Positions 43,470-52,425 of a DNA stretch of 64,000 nucleotides are shown here, in pieces. The number at the start of each line of letters is the position of its first letter. Positions within the stretch are counted from its first letter, which is position 1. Both the position numbers and the translations under genes were made by a program. The DNA comes from Rhodospirillales bacterium (GTDB lineage: Bacteria; Pseudomonadota; Alphaproteobacteria; SMXQ01): the NCBI GenBank assembly GCA_018666775.1, contig JABIXC010000010.1, forward strand, positions 1-64,000, given 5' to 3'. The notes beneath the pieces were generated by a model that was given only the letters and a program-made list of their open reading frames with translations, was not told the origin of the DNA and ran no database searches.

Positions 43470-44573
43470 TCATGGCGCCCTGTCAAAGCTGATGCGCGGA
43501 TCAACCAGAACATAGACGATATCGCGGATCAGGTTGATGATCAGGCCCAGCAGGCTGAAGAAAAACAGGGTTGCAAAGACCACCGGGTAATCGCGGTTGA
43601 TGACCGCTTCAAATCCCAAAAGTCCCATGCCATCAAGGGAGAAAATAACCTCGATCAACAATGCGCCGGTAAACAGAATGGCGATCAGGGCATCAGGAAA
43701 GCCTGCGATCACAATCAGCATGGCATTGCGAAACACATGGCCATACAGCACGCGCTTTTCGCTCAATCCCTTGGCCCTGGCCGTGGTCACGTATTGTTTG
43801 TGGATTTCTTCCATGAAGCTGTTTTTGGTCAACATGGTCAGGGTGGCAAATCCACCGATCACCAGTGCGGTCAGCGGCAGCGCCAAATGCCAGAAATAAT
43901 CAACGATGCGCGCGGGCCAGCTCATCGCTTCCCAATTGTTTGATACCAGCCCGCGTAAGGGGAACAGGTCGAAATAACTCCCCCCTGCAAACAGCACAAT
44001 CAGCAAAATGGCAAACAGGAATCCAGGCACGGCATACAGCACGACAATGGCCGATGATGTCCAGAAATCAAACGGTGATCCATCGTGGTTGGCTTTGGCG
44101 ATCCCCATGGGGATGGAGATCAAATAGATAATCAGGGTGGACCACAGACCAAGCGAGATGGAGACGGGCATTTTTTCGAGCACCAAATCCACAACCTTTC
44201 GGTCGCGATAGAAACTGGAACCAAAATCAAAGGTTGCGTAATTTTTCATCATTTGGAAAAAACGTTCATGGGCTGGCTTGTCAAAGCCATACAGTTTTTC
44301 CAGATCTTTGATAAAGGCCGGATCCAGGCCCCTTGCCCCGCGATAGGCACTGTCTTTGCTACTGCCTTGTTGGGATGGGGATTTATTGGTGCCTACTTCG
44401 CGCTGGGTGTTGCTGATCCGTGCTGTGGCTTCAACCTTGGTCCCGGTTAGTTCCCCCACCAGCCGTTCCACAGGCCCGCCCGGTGCAAACTGCACGATGA
44501 CAAAGTTCAGCACCATAATGCCAAACAAGGTGGGCAGGATCAGGCCCAGACGGCGGATGATATAGGCGATCAT
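43470..44573 (-). CDS. yejB: Oligopeptide-type ABC transporter permease
   Basis: 367-residue permease of the DppB/YejB type. [36 protein letters not shown] is the first membrane segment; the EAA loop is [23 protein letters not shown] hydrophilic insert (residues about 45-75, [20 protein letters not shown]) lies in the first periplasmic loop, as in YejB. The ATG overlaps the yejA stop by four bases (ATGA), so translation is coupled. Pairs with yejE to form the pore. Confidence 0.92.
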   Translation of the reverse strand: MIAYIIRRLGLILPTLFGIMVLNFVIVQFAPGGPVERLVGELTGTKVEATARISNTQREVGTNKSPSQQGSSKDSAYRGARGLDPAFIKDLEKLYGFDKPAHERFFQMMKNYATFDFGSSFYRDRKVVDLVLEKMPVSISLGLWSTLIIYLISIPMGIAKANHDGSPFDFWTSSAIVVLYAVPGFLFAILLIVLFAGGSYFDLFPLRGLVSNNWEAMSWPARIVDYFWHLALPLTALVIGGFATLTMLTKNSFMEEIHKQYVTTARAKGLSEKRVLYGHVFRNAMLIVIAGFPDALIAILFTGALLIEVIFSLDGMGLLGFEAVINRDYPVVFATLFFFSLLGLIINLIRDIVYVLVDPRISFDRAP

Positions 44574-46579
44574 GGCTGTTTCTTTCGGCGTTTTCGGGAC
44601 CGAAGCCACCATACGAACGCGATGGCAAAAATGCCACCGATGAACCACGGCCACGGCTTAGGTTTATCGGCATCTTTTGGGCTTTTTTCTATTTTGGCTT
44701 CTTCCAAAACGGCCGTTTTCCGGGCTTTTAAGGCAGCTTCTTTGTCCCGGTCCAGCCACCAGCTGTCCAGCTGATAGCCCATTTTCGGGGTTATTTTGGG
44801 GCGGCCAAATTTGTCCCAAAAGGCCAGACGGTCGCCCCGGATATGCCATTGGGGAATGACGTAATGGCCGGCCAATAAAATCCGGTCCAGCGCCCTGCTT
44901 GCGGCCACCAGGGCTTTGCGGTCCGGGGCCAGAATAATTTTTTCGATGATGGCATCGGCGGCCTTGTCGCGGATGCCCGCATAGTTAAAGCCGCCGGTCA
45001 CATCAGCGTTTTTGCTAGCCCAGTAATCGCGTTGTTCATTGCCCGGCGAAAGCGATTGCCCCCAGACATTGATGATCATGTCGAAATCAAATTTCTTGAT
45101 GCGGTTGATGTATTGCGATGTATCTACGGTGCGAATATTGGCTTCAATGCCGAGGCGTTTTAGATTTCCGACAAAGGGCAAGACGATGCGTTCAAAGCTG
45201 GGATTGATGAGCAGAATTTCAAAGGTCATGGGTTTGCCGGATGTTCCATTGACCAGTTTGCCATCCCGGATGATCCAGCCGGCCTTTTTTAAAAGTGCGA
45301 TGGCAGACAAAAGATTGCGGCGCAGGCCCCCATGGGTGCTGCCGGTATCGGGTGGGGCATAGACTTTTGTAAAAATGCTGTCTGGGATGGTGCCTCGAAA
45401 GGGTTTTAACAGCGCCAGTTCTTGTGCATCGGGCAATTTGGTTGCGGCCAATTCAGAATTTGAAAAATAGCTGTTGGTGCGGGTGTAGGCACCGAAAAAT
45501 AACACCCGGTTGGTCCATTCAAAATCAAAGGCATTGGCGAGCGCCTTGCGCACCCGGACATCTTTAAAAATGTCGCGTCTGGTGTTGAATACAAATGCCT
45601 GCATGCCCGTAGACAGATTGTGGTTCAGAAATAATTTTTTGAGCAACCCTTGGCGCACGGCGGGCGAATCATAAGACGCCGCCCAGAATTTGGAGGTGTT
45701 TTCTTCACGGAAATCGTAATTGCCGCCTTTCAATGCCTCCAGCGCCACGGTGGAATCCCGGTAATAGTCAAAATGGATGCGATCAAAATTGTGTCGCCCG
45801 GTTTTTACCGCAAGGTCTTTCCCCCAGTAATTTTTGACCCGTTCATAGGTGATAGACCGCCCGGGGTCGACGTTGATAATGCGGTACGGGCCGCTGCCCA
45901 ACGGGGGGGTCAGGGTGGTTTTTGAAAAATCGCGGCTCTGCCAATAATGGCGCGGCAAGATGGCGATCTGGCCCAGGATCAGGGGCAGTTCACGATTGCG
46001 GTTATTACGGAAGGTGAACTTGACGCGAAGGCGATCCAGCGCCTCGACCTTTGAAACACCGCCATAATAGATGCGATAGCGCGGATGGCCCTTTTTCATC
46101 AAGATATTAAAGGTAAAGACCACGTCTTTGGCCGTGACCGGCGTGCCATCATTAAAGCGCGCTTGTTTGCGCAGTTTGAAGGTGACCGAACCCCGATCCG
46201 GGGCCAAGGATACGGTTTCCGCCAACAGCCCATATCCGGTAAACGGTTCATCGGAGGCAAAGCTCAGCAACGTGTCATAGGGCAGGGCGGTCAATGCCCC
46301 GGGCACGCCTTTCAGGATAAAGGGGTTAAGGGTGTCAAAGGTTTGCAGGGCAGCCTGGCGCAGGGTGCCGCCTTTGGGGGCCGATGGATTGACGTAATCA
46401 TAATGGCGGAAATTTGCCGGGTATTTGGGCTTCCCGTGCATGGCTATGGCGTGCGAGGCGGCATGGGATGCGGGTTCTGCGGCAATTGCCGGGAATGAGG
46501 CCATCAGACAGGGGGCAAAAAGGCTGACAAGGACAGCATATTTTGCCCATCCAGGCTTTCCCACGCCCCTATCTTGCAT
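44570..46579 (-). CDS. yejA: Extracellular peptide-binding protein with C-terminal membrane anchor
   Basis: 669-residue SBP_bac_5 family protein. A signal peptide (residues about 12-34, ends IAAEPAS) is followed by the YejA fold: [73 protein letters not shown]. Unusually, the last about 30 residues form a hydrophobic segment ([19 protein letters not shown]) followed by a basic tail, so the protein would be anchored at both stage and place by a C-terminal membrane helix rather than free in the periplasm. hisN lies 10 bp upstream on the same strand. Confidence 0.92.
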   Translation of the reverse strand: MQDRGVGKPGWAKYAVLVSLFAPCLMASFPAIAAEPASHAASHAIAMHGKPKYPANFRHYDYVNPSAPKGGTLRQAALQTFDTLNPFILKGVPGALTALPYDTLLSFASDEPFTGYGLLAETVSLAPDRGSVTFKLRKQARFNDGTPVTAKDVVFTFNILMKKGHPRYRIYYGGVSKVEALDRLRVKFTFRNNRNRELPLILGQIAILPRHYWQSRDFSKTTLTPPLGSGPYRIINVDPGRSITYERVKNYWGKDLAVKTGRHNFDRIHFDYYRDSTVALEALKGGNYDFREENTSKFWAASYDSPAVRQGLLKKLFLNHNLSTGMQAFVFNTRRDIFKDVRVRKALANAFDFEWTNRVLFFGAYTRTNSYFSNSELAATKLPDAQELALLKPFRGTIPDSIFTKVYAPPDTGSTHGGLRRNLLSAIALLKKAGWIIRDGKLVNGTSGKPMTFEILLINPSFERIVLPFVGNLKRLGIEANIRTVDTSQYINRIKKFDFDMIINVWGQSLSPGNEQRDYWASKNADVTGGFNYAGIRDKAADAIIEKIILAPDRKALVAASRALDRILLAGHYVIPQWHIRGDRLAFWDKFGRPKITPKMGYQLDSWWLDRDKEAALKARKTAVLEEAKIEKSPKDADKPKPWPWFIGGIFAIAFVWWLRSRKRRKKQP

Positions 46580-46589
46580 GAACAGTCCT

Positions 46590-47387
46590 TTAGTTATCGC
46601 GCAACAGTTCTAGCGCCTGAGCATGGATGTCTGGGTCCCCGGCGGCAACCACCCTTGGCCCCGACGCAATGGTCAACGGTGCACCTTCCCAATCGGTAAT
46701 GATGCCACCGGCACCTTCAACGATGGGCACAAGGGCCGCAAAATCATAAGGCTTGAGATCAGCCTCGACAATCAGGTCCGTGTGGCCCGATGCCAACAAT
46801 CCATAGGCATAACAATCGCCACCATAAAGGGGATGCTGGACATGATCGCAAACCCGGGCAAAAGCTTCGGCATCTTTGCCCACAAACATATGGGGGCTGG
46901 TGGCGTAAAGAATGGCGCGATCGATGCTTTTGCATTTGCGCACCCGGGCGGGTTTGCCATTAAAAGTGCTTTCCTTGCCCGCAACCCCGGCCCAGCGTTC
47001 AGACAATATCGGCTGGTTAATCAGCCCAAGGATGGGCACGCCATTTTGGGCCAGTGCGATCAAGGTGCCAAACAGGGGTTTCCCGGTGATAAAGGATTTG
47101 GTGCCATCAATGGGGTCCAGTACCCAGACGAATTCGGCATCAATGTTTACCGAGTCAAATTCTTCGCCCAAAATACCGTGATCGGGATAGGCATCTTCGA
47201 TCAAGGCCCGGATGGCGATTTCGGCCTCGCGGTCGGCCTTGGTGACGGGGCTTAAATCGCCCTTGGTCTCAACCGAAAGCGCAGCGCTCCGAAAATAATG
47301 GCTGAGAACCACACCCGCCGCGTCGGCTGCCCGATCTGCCAGGTCGATGAAACCGTTCATGGTTTCAAGGGATATCGCTTCTGTCAT
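46590..47387 (-). CDS. hisN: Histidinol-phosphatase of the inositol monophosphatase family
   Basis: 265-residue Mg-dependent phosphatase. GEEFDSV, VLDPIDGTKSFITGKPLFGTLIAL and ADLKPYDFAALVPIVEGAGG provide the three metal/phosphate sites, and the SFITGKPLFGTLIAL form is typical of HisN, which removes phosphate from L-histidinol phosphate in histidine synthesis. A general inositol-phosphatase function is possible. ATG 47387 is one base after the cytochrome c stop; the frame is open to 47435. It forms a run with the upstream cytochrome and the downstream yej genes. Confidence 0.88.
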   Translation of the reverse strand: MTEAISLETMNGFIDLADRAADAAGVVLSHYFRSAALSVETKGDLSPVTKADREAEIAIRALIEDAYPDHGILGEEFDSVNIDAEFVWVLDPIDGTKSFITGKPLFGTLIALAQNGVPILGLINQPILSERWAGVAGKESTFNGKPARVRKCKSIDRAILYATSPHMFVGKDAEAFARVCDHVQHPLYGGDCYAYGLLASGHTDLIVEADLKPYDFAALVPIVEGAGGIITDWEGAPLTIASGPRVVAAGDPDIHAQALELLRDN

Positions 47388-47388
47388 C

Positions 47389-47931
47389 TTAGGGCAGGGT
47401 GACAGGCTGGTCCGAAAGGGAACTGAGATAGGCAATCAAGGCGGCGCGATCTTCAGGCTTTTTGATGCCCGCAAAGCCCATTTTGGTGCCCGGTGCGTAA
47501 GTTTTGGGTTTGGCAATAAAGCGGTTTAGCGCTTCAAAATCCCAATTCCCGCCTAATTTTTTCAGGGCCTTGGAATAGCTGAACTTTCCGCCCGCCTGTT
47601 TTGCACCGACAATGTTCCAAAGCATTGGCCCGACCTTGTTCTTGCCACCCTTTTTGAGGGAATGACAGGTGGTGCATTTTTTTGCCAGCTTTTTGCCGGC
47701 ATCCATGCTGGCCTTGGCCAAAAGCGGCGCAATAGAGGCGAGCTGGGCCACAGGTTTGGCGGCTTTGGTGGCCGCTGGGGCAGCTGTTGGCGTTGCCGCC
47801 AGAACCGAATAGGCCGGTTTGGCCAATGGGTGCGACGGAGTCAGGCCATCGCCTGCCAAATCCACAACCTTGATGACCAAAAGTGTGACCAAAACGGCCC
47901 CGATGATTTTATTCCACTCAAATGCGGACAT
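47389..47931 (-). CDS. Membrane-anchored class I cytochrome c
   Basis: 180-residue protein with one N-terminal membrane segment (NKIIGAVLVTLLVIKVVDLA), an Ala/Pro-rich linker, and a cytochrome c domain: heme motif KKCTTCHSLKKGG (CxxCH) and the axial methionine in PGTKMGFAGIKKPEDR. The anchor and linker match CycM/c552-type carriers between the bc1 complex and terminal oxidase in alphaproteobacteria. The first gene of the minus-strand run; divergent from kdsB across about 150 bp. Periplasmic face of the inner membrane. Confidence 0.9.
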   Translation of the reverse strand: MSAFEWNKIIGAVLVTLLVIKVVDLAGDGLTPSHPLAKPAYSVLAATPTAAPAATKAAKPVAQLASIAPLLAKASMDAGKKLAKKCTTCHSLKKGGKNKVGPMLWNIVGAKQAGGKFSYSKALKKLGGNWDFEALNRFIAKPKTYAPGTKMGFAGIKKPEDRAALIAYLSSLSDQPVTLP

Positions 47932-48084
47932 ATGTTTGTTTCCCGATTACGTGTTGAGGCGCAAAGAGATTAGCGTTTCACCCCGATTCTGTCCAATCGG
48001 GAATGCGTATAGAATTACTGCCTGTATCAGGCCCGGTTTCGGGGTATATTTTAACACCACATATTAATAGCCACTTTGGTACAG

Positions 48085-48843
48085 ATGCCCCCATCACCCT
48101 TGAAAACGCCCGCTAACCCCGTTGTTTTGATCCCGGCCCGGATGGCATCCACCCGTTTGCCGGATAAGCCCATGGCCGATATCAATGGTGAGCCCATGAT
48201 CGTCCATGTCTGGCGGCGCGCGGTTGAGGCCGATATTGGTCCGGTTGTTGTGGCAGCGGGAGAGGCCGAAATCGTTGATGCCATTAAAGGCATGGGTGGA
48301 AAAGCCGTGTTGACCCGGCCCGATCATCCATCGGGGTCTGATCGCATCCATGAATGCCTGACCACCCTTGACCCCGATCGCAAATATGACGCCGTGGTCA
48401 ATCTACAAGGTGACCTGCCGACCCTTGCCCCCGATTTGCCCGGCCGTGCGCTCGGGCTTTTGGATATCGGGGAAGTGGACATTGGTACTTTGGCTGCCGA
48501 AATCGGCGAGGCATCAGAAAATGATAATCCCAATGTGGTGAAGGTCGTGCCTATTCAGGAAACCGTTCAAAAAGACAGATGCCAAGCAAAAGGGTTTACC
48601 CGCAAACCCATGGCGGTGGGTGCCAGCCCGATCTGGCACCATATTGGATTGTATGCCTGGCGGCGTGATGCGCTGGAGCGTTTTGTGACCTTGCCCCCCA
48701 GCCCATTGGAGTTGCGCGATAAACTGGAACAGATGCGCGCCCTTGAAAATGGTATGCGCATTGATGTTGCCTTCGTTGACACGGTTCCCCTTGGTGTTGA
48801 TACTTCCGCCGATCTTGATCGGGCTCGGAGCATGCTTGAATAA
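48085..48843 (+). CDS. kdsB: 3-deoxy-manno-octulosonate cytidylyltransferase
   Basis: 252-residue CMP-Kdo synthetase. VLIPARMASTRLPDKPMADINGEPMIVHVW is the CTP-binding N-terminal signature; GKAVLTRPDHPSGSDRIHE and VNLQGDLPTL are the catalytic and metal-binding segments, where the usual QGDEP is QGDLP. It activates Kdo for lipopolysaccharide core synthesis, showing a Gram-negative envelope. ATG 48085 is used; a TTG at 48076 is also in frame. The stop overlaps the pheA start by one base (TAATG). Confidence 0.93.
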   Translation: MPPSPLKTPANPVVLIPARMASTRLPDKPMADINGEPMIVHVWRRAVEADIGPVVVAAGEAEIVDAIKGMGGKAVLTRPDHPSGSDRIHECLTTLDPDRKYDAVVNLQGDLPTLAPDLPGRALGLLDIGEVDIGTLAAEIGEASENDNPNVVKVVPIQETVQKDRCQAKGFTRKPMAVGASPIWHHIGLYAWRRDALERFVTLPPSPLELRDKLEQMRALENGMRIDVAFVDTVPLGVDTSADLDRARSMLE

Positions 48844-49688
48844 TGGCTAACAAAAATTCCATCGCATTTCAGGGCCTGTCCGGGGCCTATTCTGATCTTG
48901 CCTGTCGTCAGGTCTATCCTGATATGACGCCCATGGCGTGCCCCACCTTCGAAGAAGCGTTCGCCGCCGTCGAAGAAGGGCGCGCAAATTTGGCCATGAT
49001 TCCCATTGAAAATTCCGTGGCGGGCCGGGTGGCCGATATCCATCAATTGATGCCCCATGCAAAATTGCAGATCATCGGCGAACATTTCCAGCGGGTAAAT
49101 CATCATCTGTTGGCCCCCAAAGGTGCCAGCATGGAAAGTCTGGTTCGCGTGCGCAGCCATGTGCATGCGCTGTCCCAGTGCCGGAAATACCTGCATGACC
49201 ATTGCTTGCAGCCGGTGGTGCACGCCGATACGGCAGGGGCTGCCGCCGAAGTTGCAGAACGTGGCGACATTGCGGAAGCAGCGATTGCGTCAGAATTGGC
49301 AGCCGATATTTATGGATTGGAATCGTTGGCCGCCAACATTGAAGACGCCGATCATAATACCACCCGTTTTGTTGTTCTGGCCGCCGATGCCAAAGACCCC
49401 GGCCCCGACAATGGTTTGGTGATGACCGCGTTCCTGTTCAGGGTCCGCAACATTCCGGCGGCGCTGTATAAATCCATGGGCGGGTTTGCCACCAACAATG
49501 TCAACATGACCAAACTTGAAAGCTACATGGCGGCAGGCACCTTTGCCTCGACCGAATTCTATGCCGAAATAGAAGGCCACCCCGATGATCCATCGGTAAA
49601 GCTGGCATTAGAAGAACTCGCCTTCTATTCAGAAAAAATCCACATCATGGGCGTTTTCCCTGCACACGATTTTCGCAAGGAAATCTAG
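48843..49688 (+). CDS. pheA: Prephenate dehydratase
   Basis: 281-residue enzyme that converts prephenate to phenylpyruvate. IAFQGLSGAYSDLACRQVYPD and FEEAFAAVEEGRANLAMIPIENSVAGRVADIHQLM are the catalytic domain; DHNTTRFVVL contains the conserved TRF motif; residues about 195-275 form the ACT domain for phenylalanine feedback (GALYKSMGGFATNNVNMTKLES-like region). It lacks a chorismate mutase domain, as is usual in alphaproteobacteria. Directly coupled to kdsB. The stop lies inside a 16-bp direct repeat. Confidence 0.95.
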   Translation: MANKNSIAFQGLSGAYSDLACRQVYPDMTPMACPTFEEAFAAVEEGRANLAMIPIENSVAGRVADIHQLMPHAKLQIIGEHFQRVNHHLLAPKGASMESLVRVRSHVHALSQCRKYLHDHCLQPVVHADTAGAAAEVAERGDIAEAAIASELAADIYGLESLAANIEDADHNTTRFVVLAADAKDPGPDNGLVMTAFLFRVRNIPAALYKSMGGFATNNVNMTKLESYMAAGTFASTEFYAEIEGHPDDPSVKLALEELAFYSEKIHIMGVFPAHDFRKEI

Positions 49689-49717
49689 ATCAACAAGCTT
49701 CCGCAAGGAAATCTAGA
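49674..49717. repeat. 16-bp direct repeat carrying both convergent stop codons
   Basis: CGCAAGGAAATCTAGA occurs at 49674-49689 and again at 49702-49717. The pheA stop TAG is in the first copy and the mntP stop (CTA on plus) is in the second. Confidence 0.9.
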
Positions 49718-50285
49718 CAGCACCGCTTAGGTGATCGATCAGGATTTTGGTGCCAATGAGGATCAACACCAGACCGCCAATAATTTCTGCACGCTTGCCC
49801 AGCAGCGGCCCAACCCGGTGGCCGATGTAAACTCCGATCAGCGACATGGTAAATGATGTTGCCCCGATCATGGGCGCGGCCAGCAGGATGGATACCCCCA
49901 GCAGGGCCAAGGTCACGCCGACGACAGCGGAATCGATGCTGGTGCCAATGGCCGTCAAGACCATGATCATCGGTGTTTCGCGCTTTTTGGGGTGAGCGTC
50001 TTCTTCGTTTACGCCTTGAAAGCCTTCCCACAGCATTTTGCCACCAATGATCCCCAACAAGACAAAGGCGATCCAGTGGTCGATGTCTTTGATGGCATCG
50101 TGAAAGGCAGCACCTATCAGAAAGCCGATGCTGACCATGATGGCTTCGGCCCCGCCAAAATAAAGGGCGGTGCCAAAGCGGTCGCGAAGCCTTGGGTGAT
50201 GGGTACTGGCACCTTTGGCAACGGCGGCGGCAAATGCATCAGAGCCAAGGCCAATGGCCAGGATAAAAAGGGCAATGGGGGTCAA
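49713..50285 (-). CDS. mntP: Manganese efflux pump
   Basis: 190-residue membrane protein with six hydrophobic segments and two related halves. The metal-binding aspartates lie in LGSDAFAAAVAKG and GTSIDSAVVGVTLAL, the MntP (DUF204) signatures. It exports Mn2+. The start is TTG 50285, overlapping the nudC stop by four bases; no ATG fits the conserved N-terminus. Last gene of the egtD-nudC-mntP unit. No yybP-type riboswitch precedes it because the upstream DNA is coding. Confidence 0.9.
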   Translation of the reverse strand: MTPIALFILAIGLGSDAFAAAVAKGASTHHPRLRDRFGTALYFGGAEAIMVSIGFLIGAAFHDAIKDIDHWIAFVLLGIIGGKMLWEGFQGVNEEDAHPKKRETPMIMVLTAIGTSIDSAVVGVTLALLGVSILLAAPMIGATSFTMSLIGVYIGHRVGPLLGKRAEIIGGLVLILIGTKILIDHLSGAV

Positions 50286-51241
50286 ACGGCGTGTCCATCA
50301 AGCCAGTCACGGATGAGACGTCTAGCAATGGAAACCGGGCGTGGCAGACGCCATGCGCCGCCCAGGCGTTCTGAATCGGCTTGATCGCGGACGGTCATAA
50401 ATTCGGTCACCTGATCGCGGGTGAACCATTGGGCATCGGCCAGTTCATCTTCCTGAATGGTGATTTTCGTGCTGGTGGCATCGGCATAAAACCCAAGCAT
50501 CAGATTGGATGGAAAGGGCCATGGCTGGGAATGGGCATAGCGGATATTGGTAATGGCAATGCCTGCTTCTTCCATGACTTCGCGGGCGACGGCTTCTTCC
50601 AGCGTTTCACCGGGTTCGACAAATCCGGCCAAGGTGGAATACATGAAGTTCTTGTTGCCGGGCCTACGCCCCAAAAGACAGCGATCCCCGTCAATCACCA
50701 GCATAATAACGGCGGCATCGGTGCGTGGGAAATGGGGGGTCGCGCAATCGGCGTTGGTGCAGGTGCGCACGTGGCCCGCGTCATCTGCCACCGTGGGTGA
50801 TCCACAAATGCCACAAAACCCATGGCGACGGTGCCAATACAAAAGGGCCCGGGAATAGACCATTAATTGGGCATCTGTTGGGTGCAGCAAGGAGCCAATA
50901 TCGCGGACATTCATGAATTTTCCGCGCGCGCTTAATGCCGGGTGATCTTCGGGTTTTTCAAGATGGGAAATATCGATGGCAAAACAGGCCCCGTCCCCGT
51001 GCATGCCCAACAAGACATGAAGGGTGTCCTCGCCCGATACCCCACGGGCTTCATCGGGGGTTAAATAGATGGGCACCGGGGCATCGCCCGGCCCGATCAA
51101 ATGGTGGTCGCGCCAGACCAGACTGATCCGGGTGGCGGGGTCCTTGATCCTGTCATTGACCCATGCAGTGTCTTTGCGCAAAAGCCCGGCCCGGTCGATG
51201 TCACCGCCGGAAAAGAAATTGGGCTCTTTGATAAACGTCAT
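50282..51241 (-). CDS. nudC: NADH pyrophosphatase / NAD-cap RNA hydrolase
   Basis: 319-residue Nudix enzyme. A zinc ribbon (FCGICGSPTVADD and CTNADCATPHFPR, four cysteines) precedes the Nudix box GFVEPGETLEEAVAREVMEEAGI and the NudC-specific SQPWPFPSNLMLGF. It cleaves NADH to NMNH and AMP and can remove NAD caps from RNA. An N-terminal NUDIX-like domain of about 120 residues is present. ATG 51241 overlaps the egtD stop by four bases. It sits in a translationally coupled unit with egtD and mntP. Confidence 0.93.
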   Translation of the reverse strand: MTFIKEPNFFSGGDIDRAGLLRKDTAWVNDRIKDPATRISLVWRDHHLIGPGDAPVPIYLTPDEARGVSGEDTLHVLLGMHGDGACFAIDISHLEKPEDHPALSARGKFMNVRDIGSLLHPTDAQLMVYSRALLYWHRRHGFCGICGSPTVADDAGHVRTCTNADCATPHFPRTDAAVIMLVIDGDRCLLGRRPGNKNFMYSTLAGFVEPGETLEEAVAREVMEEAGIAITNIRYAHSQPWPFPSNLMLGFYADATSTKITIQEDELADAQWFTRDQVTEFMTVRDQADSERLGGAWRLPRPVSIARRLIRDWLDGHAV

Positions 51242-52251
51242 TGCGCACCTTTTTGAAATAGCATCAGAGAAAACCATTCCTTCGCATCGGACCAAACGGC
51301 GGTTTGGGTAAGACCAAGGGAAGCCAATTCATTGCCAGTATTAATGGGATCAAATTTCTTTGAAATTTCGGTGTGAATGGTCTCAGATTTTTTGAAATCA
51401 ACCGTGAAATCCAGATTATTCAATTGGACCGTTTGATCGCGCAAACTTTCAAGATGCATTTCGATCTGGCGGGCATCCTCATTATAAAAGGCCCGGTGGG
51501 AAAAATGCGTGATGTCGAAATCGCCGCCAAACCGATGGTTCAGATGGGTCAAGATGTTCAGGTTGAACTGGGCGGTGAAGCCATCTGCATCATTATAGGC
51601 GGCCTCCAGGGTTTGGCTGTCCTTGTGCCGGTCTACGCCCAAAAGAAAATAATCCCCGGGCGCCATAGCATCCTTGATCCGGGCCAAAAATGCCAGACGC
51701 TCAGGGTCTCTGAAATTGCCAAGGGTGGAGCCAAGGAAAATAAACATGCGCGCCTTTGCAGGCGTTGCATGCAGGGCGTTCAGGGCCTGTTCGTAGGTGC
51801 CGGAAAAGCCCCGGATGGTCAGGGTATCAAAACCCGCAATCAGATCATGTGAACTTTCTGTCAAAGCCGTTTCGGACACATCGATGGGGGCAAAATGGAT
51901 GGCATTGCCCACTCCGGCTGCTTTGGCATAAGCGGCCAGCAGAAAACGGGTTTTTGTGGCTGACCCACTGCCCAGTTCCACCAATTCGCAATCCCCCGTC
52001 TGGGCCGCAATGTCATCAGATGATGCGGCCAGAATGCTGCGTTCTGTCCTTGTTGGGTAATATTCAGGGGTGTCGCAAATGCGATCAAACAATTGAGACC
52101 CCAGGGCATCGTAAAAATATTTACAAGGCAGCGTTTTGGGCATTTGGCCGAGTGCATTGATAACGTCATCACCGTTATCGTCCCCTTTATCATTTTCCGA
52201 TTGTCCAAGGCGGACAAGCTGAAAGCGCTCGGTGTCTTTAAGAAGTTCCAT
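51238..52251 (-). CDS. egtD: L-histidine N-alpha-methyltransferase (ergothioneine synthesis)
   Basis: 337-residue EgtD (DUF2260). YFYDALGSQLFDRICDTPEYYPTRTERSIL is the family signature, ELGSGSATKTRFLL the SAM-binding loop, and FLGSTLGNF and HRAFYNEDARQIEMHL later conserved stretches. It trimethylates histidine to hercynine, the first step of ergothioneine formation. The partner oxygenase EgtB usually adjoins it in proteobacteria but is not in the window. First gene of a three-gene unit with nudC and mntP. Confidence 0.93.
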   Translation of the reverse strand: MELLKDTERFQLVRLGQSENDKGDDNGDDVINALGQMPKTLPCKYFYDALGSQLFDRICDTPEYYPTRTERSILAASSDDIAAQTGDCELVELGSGSATKTRFLLAAYAKAAGVGNAIHFAPIDVSETALTESSHDLIAGFDTLTIRGFSGTYEQALNALHATPAKARMFIFLGSTLGNFRDPERLAFLARIKDAMAPGDYFLLGVDRHKDSQTLEAAYNDADGFTAQFNLNILTHLNHRFGGDFDITHFSHRAFYNEDARQIEMHLESLRDQTVQLNNLDFTVDFKKSETIHTEISKKFDPINTGNELASLGLTQTAVWSDAKEWFSLMLFQKGAQ

Positions 52252-52425
52252 AAGGCCCTTGTATTGCGTTGTGTAATGTTTTGTTGGCTGAATTTTGCCA
52301 GATCATAGACGAGCCAGCATGCCTTGGCAAAAACCCAGATAGGGCCATTTAGTGCTTGCTTATGTAACGCTGCGCAGGGCACTACCATCGTTCGCGTTAA
52401 TCTGAATAACAGGTTGTTTTATTTC

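Noticed and set aside
50286-50330. Manganese riboswitch before mntP
   Set aside because: The upstream DNA is the coding end of nudC; no leader is available.
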